From Pseudovibrio sp. M1P-2-3 (lineage in GTDB: Bacteria > Pseudomonadota > Alphaproteobacteria > Rhizobiales > Stappiaceae): DNA of 64,000 bases. Position numbers and translations under genes: made by a program. Below, piece after piece: positions 57,003 through 64,000 of the stretch (position 1 is its first letter; every line of letters begins with the position of its first letter). Below the pieces are notes generated by a model, which was not told the origin of the DNA, did not search any database, and saw nothing but the letters and a program-made list of their open reading frames with translations. The stretch is from positions 124,001 through 188,000 of the forward strand of contig NZ_JARRCW010000002.1 of NCBI RefSeq assembly GCF_031501865.1. The letters run 5' to 3'.

Positions 57003-58607
57003 TCGGGAATATTTAATGAATGACCTAGGGGTAATTAACCGTTTCTGTTATACCTTTGCCATGCAGACACCAGCCCCATTTCCTGATGATGTTGACGCGT
57101 TAAAAGTCAAGCTTGCCGCGGCTGAACAGCGGGCGGCGAGGCAGGACGAGCGTATCGCGCAATTGGAAAAACTGCTGGCAGATTACAAACGCGCCTTGTT
57201 TGGTTCAAAGTCGGAAAAGATCCATCCGGACCAGATCCAGTTGCAACTGGAAGAGCTGGAAACCGCAATCGCGTCTGTTCAAACTGAAGCCGACGACAAG
57301 AGCCAGCCCAAGCCGAAAGCCAAGAAGAAACGCAACACCAACCGCGGTAATCTGCCGTCTCACCTGCCGCGTATTGAAGTGGTGGTGGAACCTGAAAGCA
57401 CCACTTGTGCCTGTGGTCATGCGTACCATCAGATCGTGAGGATGTATCGGAGCGCTTGGATGTGATCCCCGCCCAGTTTCGGGTCATTGTCACCCGCCGC
57501 CCCAAATATGCCTGCCGGGCTTGTGCAGAGGGCATTACGCAGGCCTCAGCCCCTAACCATATTGTGGAGGCAGGGCTTCCGACCGAAGCGTTGCTGGCCC
57601 ATGTGATCACCTCAAAGTATGGCGACTATCTGCCGCTCTACCGGCAAGCTCAGATCTATGCCCGGCAGGGGCTGGAGCTCGACCGTTCGACGCTTTCCGA
57701 CTGGATGGGCCGCTGTGCCTATGAGCTTACCCCCGTCTATGAAACGTTAAAAGAGCACCTCAAAGGCTCCAGTAAGTTGTTCATGGATGAAACCGTGGTG
57801 CCGGTTCAAGATCCCGGGCGCCGGAGGGCCAAAATAGGGTATTTATGGGCGTTGGCCCGGGATGATCGGGCATGGAGCGGGGCGGAGCCGCCCGGGGTGG
57901 CGTTTACCTATGCCCCCTCCCGGTCTGGTACGGTGGCCGAAGCAATCTTGCAAGGGTTTGAAGGAACACTGCAGGTGGATGGCTATACGGGCTATAACCG
58001 GCTGCTCAGCCGCGAGCCAAAGCCAGTGCAGCTTGCGTATTGCTGGGCCCATGCCCGCCGTAAACTGTTTGAGGTGGCCCGCAACAAATCGGCGCCCATA
58101 GCAGAGGAAGGTCTGTCTCAGATTGGACAACTCTATAGAGTTGAAGAGAGGATCCGCGGCCACTCGGCAGAGCAGCGGCTGCTGGCACGACAGCAGCACA
58201 GCAAACCGCTTATTGAGGCCTTCCAGCAGTGGCTGAGGTACCATCGCACCCGCGTGTCGCCCAAATGCCCATTGGGCAAAGCCCTGACCTACATTGCCAA
58301 ACTATGGGATGGCTTGATCCTGTTTCTGACCGATGGTCGTATTGAGCTGGATTCCAATTGTGTGGAGCGGACAATCAGACCGGTGGCTCTGAATCGCAAG
58401 AATTCTCTGTTTGCAGGCCATGATGCGGGTGGCAAGACATGGGCAGTTCTGGCGTCCCTGCTGGAAACTTGCAAGCTGAATGGCATCAATCCGCAGGCTT
58501 ACCTCACCGCAACGCTGACCCAAATCGCCGACGGCCACCAACAGAAACACATCAATCAGTTGCTGCCTTGGAATTTTAAAGCTGGCGAGATCCCTGCTGT
58601 AAACTGA
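56992..58607 (+). pseudogene. tnpC: IS66 TnpC with one-base deletion, copy 2
   Basis: Compared with the intact copy at 22927-24552, a run written ATCGGGGAGG there is ATCGTGAGG here (near 57433-57441). One base is lost, and the frame shifts directly after CGHAYHQI. The remaining sequence from EDVSERLDVIPAQF to NQLLPWNFKAGE is intact in the next frame. The C-terminal tail also differs from copy 1. Confidence 0.88.
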
Positions 58608-59294
58608 TCCTATTGCTCCTGCCACAGCACTATAGCTTAGGGGGGATGGGGGCCAACATCTGCCGTTTGCGGCATCACAAAATACACCAAGAATGGAGGC
58701 TATGCGCAACTTTACTGAGTTTAATTATATTAATAATTCAGAAACTCATGAGTATTTTCGTTGATGAAAAACAGTCTGATAAAGCTCTCTTCACATATAA
58801 TTTAATTCAACGTTACCGCCAGTTCTGCTTATTATTATTACAGATAATTTAGGTTTCTTGCACGACCACAGCACGGCGCCATCAGTCCTTTTCATATGTA
58901 TTTTACGGATCACTTACGTAAGGTCAGTTACTATGAGAAGGACGGAGCAATGGATGTAAGATTGTGTAGAGCGCGAACTCTACTAAAGAACGTCAAGCAA
59001 GATAGCGCCTTAGGTGACACTGCTTTTTACCAAAGCATAAGTAACTTTACGGCAGGTGTCCTCCGCCGCTGTCAGCGTCATAAATTTTTCTTCAAACGAC
59101 TTCGTACAAGCTCGCAGTTCCCCCGATTTATCCCAGATCTTCGCTACGGCCGACGACGACAAACACTCCTTTAATCTAAACTGAAATACGCCATCGCCAT
59201 CGATCATCATCAGTAGCACCGGTAAGTGATACACCTTACCCCCAGTCCTTCCGGTTTCGCTGCGAGATAAAACCCAAAATGCAGGAATACGAGA
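58608..59294. other. Region between IS66 copy 2 and the second adhesin, no supported gene
   Basis: About 690 bases, AT-rich in the first half. A 92-codon plus frame at 58896-59174 and a minus frame through 59010-59260 are open, but neither shows a domain, a clear ribosome site or protein-like composition. The IS66 right end and the adhesin promoter must lie here. Confidence 0.45.
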
Positions 59295-62200
59295 ATGTCT
59301 ATTACCATTGGTTCCAATCGAGACGATACAATTACCACAACAGATTCCAATGATCTGGTTGTCTCTGGGAATGGTGATGACACGGTGGATACGGGGGCTG
59401 GGGACGATGTTGTGCTCACCGGCAACGGCGATGACACCGTGGATGCCGGCGATGGGGATGATGTTGTGCTCACCGGTAAAGGCGATGACACCGTGGATGC
59501 TGGCGATGGGGATGATGTTGTGCTCACCGGTAAAGGCGATGACACGGTGGATGCTGGCGATGGGGACGATGTTGTGCTCACCGGTAAAGGCGATGACACG
59601 GTGGATGCCGGCGACGGGGACGATGTGGTTCTCACCGGCAACGGTGATGACACCGTGGATGCCGGCGATGGGGATGATGTTGTACTCACCGGTAAAGGTG
59701 ATGACACGGTCATTCACATTGAAGCTGATAACTTGAATGCCCTCGATGTTTACTATGGAGGTTCTGGGTGGGACAGGCTTGTTTTGGTGGTCTCTCAAAG
59801 CATTTATGAGTCAGATGCATTTCAAGCTGATCTAAACCACTTCCAATCTATGATCGATAGCACCGGATCCTCTTCCGGCATGCTGTCTAGTCTCGGCATT
59901 GAAATTCACTCATTTGAAGAAATTGAAGTTGTACTAGATGACAGGAATACGGCGCCTACCGCCACCGCCGTTGACCTGGGCAGCCTTAAGGAAGATGGAA
60001 CCCGTCTCATTACGGCCCTAGAGCTTTTGAACGGAGCGAGCGATGCCGAGGGGGATCCCCTTATAATCACCAGCCTTGACATCCAGTCCGGCGGCGGCAG
60101 CTTGAATGACAATGGCGATGGCACGTGGACCTATCAACCGGCTGCCGATGACGACAGCGCGGTGACCTTTGCCTATACGGTGAGCGATGGCCAGCTGGAC
60201 GCCTCTAGCACCGCCACGCTGGATCTTACAGCGGTGAATGATGCACCGGAAGCCAGCGATGGCTCGGCCACCGTCCTGGAAGATGGCACGCTGAGCGGTG
60301 CGCTGCCCGCTGCGACCGATGTGGACGGCGATGCGGTGAGCTACAGTGCTGGCACCACGGCGCCTGCCAATGGCGCGGTGACCATCAATGCCGATGGCAG
60401 CTACACCTATACGCCCGATGCTGACTTCAACGGCACCGACAGCTTCTCCTACACCGTGTCCGACGGCAATGGCGGCGAGAACGAATACACCTTTACCGTC
60501 ACCGTCGATCCCGTCAATGATGCGCCGGTCACCGCCGACAGTACGCAAACCACTGCAGAAGATTCCGTCGTCTCCGGCACGTTGAGCGCCAGCGATATTG
60601 ACAGCACGGCGCTCACCTTTGCTCTGCTGTCCGGACCTGCCAACGGCACCATCACGCTGGATGCGCTCACCGGGGCCTATACCTATACGCCGGGTACTGA
60701 CTATAACGGCAGCGACAGCTTCACCTATTCGGTCTCAGATGGCGCGCTTGAAGCCTCAGCCACCGTGAGCTTGAGCGTCACCACCGTCAATGATCGGCCT
60801 GTGGCCACCGCTGTGTCGTTGGGCTCCATGGTTGAAGACGGCTCGCGCCTGATTGTGGCCGCCGAGCTGCTGGCCGGGGCCAGTGATGTGGACGGCGACC
60901 CATTAAGCCTGACCAGCCTTACGATCCAGTCCGGCGGCGGCAGCTTGAATGACAATGGCGATGGCACGTGGACCTATCAACCGGCTGCCGATGACGACAG
61001 CGCGGTGACCTTTGCCTATACGGTGAGCGATGGCCAGCTGGACGCCTCTAGCACCGCCACGCTGGATCTTACAGCGGTGAATGATGCACCGGAAGCCAGC
61101 GATGGCTCGGCCACCGTCCTGGAAGATGACACGCTGAGCGGTGCGTTGCCCGCAGCGATCGATGTGGACGGCGATGTGGTGAGCTACAGCGCTGGCACCA
61201 CGGCTCCTGCAAATGGCGCGGTGACCATCAATGCTGACGGCAGCTATACCTATAGCCCGGTGGCTGACTTCAACGGCACCGATACGTTCTCCTACATTGT
61301 CTTTGACGGCAACGGCGGGGAAAACGAATATACCTTCACGGTTGAGGTCAGTGCGGTCAATGATGCGCCGGTCACCGCCGACAGTGCGCAAACCACTGCA
61401 GAAGATACCGCCGTCTCCGGCACGTTGAGCGCCAGCGATATTGACAGCACGGCGCTCACCTTTGCTCTGCTGTCCGGACCTGCCAACGGCACTATCACGC
61501 TGGATGCGCTCACCGGGGCCTATACCTATACGCCGGGTACTGACTATAACGGCAGCGACAGCTTCACCTATTCGGTCTCAGATGGCGCGCTTGAAGCCTC
61601 AGCCACCGTGAGCTTGAGCGTCACCACCGTCAATGATCGGCCTGTGGCCACCGCTGTGTCGTTGGGCTCCATGGTTGAAGACGGCTCGCGCCTGATTGTG
61701 GCCGCCGAGCTGCTGGCCGGGGCCAGTGATGTGGACGGCGACCCATTAAGCCTGACCAGCCTTACGATCCAGTCCGGCGGCGGCAGCTTGAATGACAATG
61801 GCGATGGCACGTGGACCTATCAACCGGCTGCCGATGACGACAGCGCGGTGACCTTTGCCTACACGGTGAGCGATGGCCAGCTGGATGCCTCCAGCACCGC
61901 CACGCTGGATCTCACCCCGGTGAATGATGCGCCCGAGGCCAGCGATGGCTCGGCCACCGTTCTGGAAGATGGCACGCTGAGCGGCTTGCTGCCCCGGGCA
62001 ACCGATGTGGACGGCGATGCGGTGAGCTACGCCGTGGGCAGCACAGCGCCCGGCAACGGCACTGTGACCATCAACGCCTTTGGTGATTATACCTACACCC
62101 CCGACGCGGACTTTAGCGGCACCGATACCTTTTCCTACACCGTGTCCGATGGCAATGGCGGGGTGAATGAATACACCTTCACCGTGGACGTGCGCCCGAT

Positions 62201-64000
62201 CAACGACCGGCCAGAGATTGAGCCACTTACACCGCAAGAACTCACCGAGAACAACACCTCCATGACCTTGAACGGGGTGGTGCCGGTGAATGATCCAGAT
62301 CTGGGCGACACGCTGTCGGTCACCGTTCTGGGCGGCAATGCCTTTAACAATGGATCGCGTGTAGATCAGCAAATCTTTGCCGCCGAGCTGCTGGGACTGC
62401 TGGATATTGTATCCTCGGCCACCGTGAGCGGCAGCGGCCCCACAGCCTTGAACTGGACTTTTAACGCCGATCCCGCCTATTTTGATTATTTGGGGGAGCG
62501 CGACAACTTCCGCATTGAGTACGATCTGGAAGTCTCGGACGGCATCGCGTCCACCTTCACGATTTTGCAGATTGAAATCCAAGGCACCAATGATACGCCG
62601 GTGGCGTTTGTGCCGATCGGAGACCAAGCCTTTGACGAGGACACGGCGGTTGCCTTTAACATTGGGGACTTTGCCTTTTCTGATGCAGAAAACGATGGCG
62701 TGATCTTTGACGAACTGTTCGTGGATGCCCGGCTGAGCGATGGTGCCCCGCTGCCACAATGGTTGATGTTTGACCATCAAAACGGTGAGTTCACGGGCAC
62801 ACCGCCGCAAGACTTTAGTGGCGATCTCGAGATCCGCGTAGAAGCGCAAGATCCGCAAGGTGCCTCAGCAGAGCAAACCTTCACTCTCTCCATTACGCCG
62901 GTCAATGATGCGCCAGTGGCAGAAAACGGCTCTGATGTTATCGACGAAGACAGAGACCTGAGCGGCTTGCTGCCCTGGGCAACCGATGTGGACGGCGATG
63001 CGGTGAGCTACGCCGTGGGCAGCACAGCGCCCGGCAACGGCACTGTGACCATCAACGCCTTTGGTGATTATACCTACACCCCCGACGCGGACTTTAGCGG
63101 CACCGATACCTTTTCCTACACCGTGTCCGATGGCAATGGCGGGGTGAATGAATACACCTTCACCGTGGACGTGCGCCCGATCAACGACCGGCCAGAGATT
63201 GAGCCACTTACACCGCAAGAACTCACCGAGAACAACACCTCCATGACCTTGAACGGGGTGGTGCCGGTGAATGATCCGGATCTGGGCGACACGCTGTCGG
63301 TCACCGTTCTGGGCGGCAATGCCTTTAACAATGGCACGCGTGTGGACCAGCAAACCTTTGCCGACGAGCTGCTGGGATTGCTGGATATTGCGTCCTCAGC
63401 TACCGTGAGCGGCAGCGGCCCCACCGACTTGAACTGGACCTTTAACGGCGATCCCGCCTATTTTGATTATCTGGGTGAGCGTGACAACTTCCGCATTGAG
63501 TACGATCTGGAAGTCTCGGACGGCACCACATCCACCATCACGATATTGCAGATTGAAATCCAAGGCACCAATGATGCGCCGGTGGCGTTTGTGCCAATCG
63601 GCGATCAAGCCTTTGACGAGGACACGGCGGTTGCCTTTAACATTGGCGAATTTGCCTTTTCTGATGCAGAAAACGATGGCGTGATCTTTGACGAACTGTT
63701 CGTGGATGCCCGGCTGAGCGATGGTGCCCCGCTGCCACAATGGTTGATGTTTGACCATCAAAACGGTGAGTTCACGGGCACACCGCCGCAAGACTTTAGT
63801 GGCGATCTCGAGATCCGCGTAGAAGCGCAAGATCCGCAAGGTGCCTCAGCGGAGCAGACCTTCACTCTCTCCATTACGCCGGTCAATGATGCGCCAGTGG
63901 CAGAAAACGGCTCTGATGTTATCGACGAAGACAGAGACCTGAGCGGCCTGTTGCCCAGGGCAACCGATGTGGACGGCGATGCGGTGAGTTACGCCGTGGG
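59295..64000 (+). CDS. Second giant adhesin, RTX and cadherin/VCBS-like repeats (3' end beyond window)
   Basis: One frame runs from the ATG at 59295 to the window edge (about 1,568 codons) with no stop. Residues about 20-140 are nonapeptide-like RTX repeats (GNGDDTVDAGDGDDVVLTG pattern, 54-bp unit), here unusually at the N-terminus. A short unique segment follows (SSGMLSSLGIEIHSFEEIEV). From residue about 220 come tandem cadherin-like/VCBS-type modules (DGNGGENEYTFTVTV, TPDADFNGTDSFSYTVSDG, VNDAPV) and an Ig-like putative domain (LPQWLMFDHQNGEFTGTPPQ). Codons are GC-rich. No secretion signal is visible because the C-terminus is cut off. Export by the type 1 system encoded at 17947-22689 is possible but unproven. 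Confidence 0.9.
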   Translation, partial: MSITIGSNRDDTITTTDSNDLVVSGNGDDTVDTGAGDDVVLTGNGDDTVDAGDGDDVVLTGKGDDTVDAGDGDDVVLTGKGDDTVDAGDGDDVVLTGKGDDTVDAGDGDDVVLTGNGDDTVDAGDGDDVVLTGKGDDTVIHIEADNLNALDVYYGGSGWDRLVLVVSQSIYESDAFQADLNHFQSMIDSTGSSSGMLSSLGIEIHSFEEIEVVLDDRNTAPTATAVDLGSLKEDGTRLITALELLNGASDAEGDPLIITSLDIQSGGGSLNDNGDGTWTYQPAADDDSAVTFAYTVSDGQLDASSTATLDLTAVNDAPEASDGSATVLEDGTLSGALPAATDVDGDAVSYSAGTTAPANGAVTINADGSYTYTPDADFNGTDSFSYTVSDGNGGENEYTFTVTVDPVNDAPVTADSTQTTAEDSVVSGTLSASDIDSTALTFALLSGPANGTITLDALTGAYTYTPGTDYNGSDSFTYSVSDGALEASATVSLSVTTVNDRPVATAVSLGSMVEDGSRLIVAAELLAGASDVDGDPLSLTSLTIQSGGGSLNDNGDGTWTYQPAADDDSAVTFAYTVSDGQLDASSTATLDLTAVNDAPEASDGSATVLEDDTLSGALPAAIDVDGDVVSYSAGTTAPANGAVTINADGSYTYSPVADFNGTDTFSYIVFDGNGGENEYTFTVEVSAVNDAPVTADSAQTTAEDTAVSGTLSASDIDSTALTFALLSGPANGTITLDALTGAYTYTPGTDYNGSDSFTYSVSDGALEASATVSLSVTTVNDRPVATAVSLGSMVEDGSRLIVAAELLAGASDVDGDPLSLTSLTIQSGGGSLNDNGDGTWTYQPAADDDSAVTFAYTVSDGQLDASSTATLDLTPVNDAPEASDGSATVLEDGTLSGLLPRATDVDGDAVSYAVGSTAPGNGTVTINAFGDYTYTPDADFSGTDTFSYTVSDGNGGVNEYTFTVDVRPINDRPEIEPLTPQELTENNTSMTLNGVVPVNDPDLGDTLSVTVLGGNAFNNGSRVDQQIFAAELLGLLDIVSSATVSGSGPTALNWTFNADPAYFDYLGERDNFRIEYDLEVSDGIASTFTILQIEIQGTNDTPVAFVPIGDQAFDEDTAVAFNIGDFAFSDAENDGVIFDELFVDARLSDGAPLPQWLMFDHQNGEFTGTPPQDFSGDLEIRVEAQDPQGASAEQTFTLSITPVNDAPVAENGSDVIDEDRDLSGLLPWATDVDGDAVSYAVGSTAPGNGTVTINAFGDYTYTPDADFSGTDTFSYTVSDGNGGVNEYTFTVDVRPINDRPEIEPLTPQELTENNTSMTLNGVVPVNDPDLGDTLSVTVLGGNAFNNGTRVDQQTFADELLGLLDIASSATVSGSGPTDLNWTFNGDPAYFDYLGERDNFRIEYDLEVSDGTTSTITILQIEIQGTNDAPVAFVPIGDQAFDEDTAVAFNIGEFAFSDAENDGVIFDELFVDARLSDGAPLPQWLMFDHQNGEFTGTPPQDFSGDLEIRVEAQDPQGASAEQTFTLSITPVNDAPVAENGSDVIDEDRDLSGLLPRATDVDGDAVSYAV
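59428..59713 (+). repeat. 54-bp RTX-type repeats
   Basis: The string GGCGATGACACCGTGGATG or close variants recurs every 54 bases from 59428. Each unit encodes two nonapeptides of the form GxGDDxVxx, the calcium-binding RTX signature, about five to six units in all. Confidence 0.88.
60060..61905 (+). repeat. 843-bp tandem repeat in the second adhesin
   Basis: The same landmark (GGCGGCGGCAGCTTGAATGA) recurs at about 60089, 60932 and 61775, exactly 843 bases (281 codons) apart. Intervening sequence is nearly identical, covering two full units and the start of a third. Confidence 0.92.
61980..64000 (+). repeat. 981-bp tandem repeat in the second adhesin
   Basis: ACCGATGTGGACGGCGATGC recurs near 62000, 62981 and 63962, 981 bases (327 codons) apart, with two nearly identical full units and the start of a third at the window edge. 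The number of further copies is unknown. Confidence 0.92.

Noticed and set aside
58896-59174. 92-codon plus-strand ORF upstream of the second adhesin
   Set aside because: No domain, weak start context and composition unlike neighbouring genes.
1-64000. tRNA, rRNA or phage attachment sites
   Set aside because: No tRNA-like cloverleaf, rRNA sequence or integrase with att duplication was recognised by eye.

Overview
The window looks like an accessory, IS-riddled region of a Gram-negative proteobacterium. The type 1 secretion genes, the gene families and the mixed base composition suggest a marine alphaproteobacterium, but no rRNA or tRNA gene is present to fix this. Two giant surface-protein genes run off both window edges: one on the minus strand (17936 to beyond 1) and one on the plus strand (59295 to beyond 64000).

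Left part (1-22.7 kb): a minus-strand operon encodes two type 1 secretion ABC subunits, an HlyD-type adaptor and a giant VCBS/Ig-type adhesin. About 43 near-identical 306-bp (102-residue) modules, themselves duplicated in 8-module blocks, make up most of the adhesin. The two ABC subunits carry complementary defects: one lacks Walker A, the other lacks the signature motif.

Central island (26.1-34.8 kb): AT-richer DNA bracketed by directly repeated IS110 sequence. It holds one minus-strand operon with a divergent MFS exporter. The enzymes are GTP cyclohydrolase II, an SUMF1/FGE-fold protein, two WD40-type beta-propeller proteins and an NADPH:FMN-reductase-like flavoprotein. This set closely resembles the toxB/toxC/toxD core of toxoflavin (7-azapteridine) biosynthesis. 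The operon opens with a 28-codon gene for a very basic peptide. That gene has its own promoter and strong ribosome-binding site and is followed at once by an intrinsic-terminator-like hairpin, the layout expected of a substrate or carrier peptide made in excess over its enzymes. This is the best candidate here for an undescribed system. The toxA methyltransferase and toxE deaminase are not in the window.

Right of the island (33.8-50 kb) is an IS graveyard: IS6, IS110, IS66, IS481, IS256 and Tn3 pieces. Small survivors sit between them: a GNAT-like protein, an MFS-like protein, a truncated NRPS (carrier plus partial condensation domain), Ada, a PEP-mutase/isocitrate-lyase-family enzyme and an amidohydrolase.

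From 50 to 55.3 kb: an M19 membrane dipeptidase, a hipBA toxin-antitoxin operon with four evenly spaced operators, a membrane protein paired with endonuclease V, and a frameshifted hypothetical gene. A second IS66 copy (tnpC frameshifted) sits in another IS110 remnant. The window ends in the second giant adhesin, which starts with RTX-type glycine/aspartate repeats and continues with cadherin/VCBS-like modules in 843-bp and 981-bp tandem repeats.
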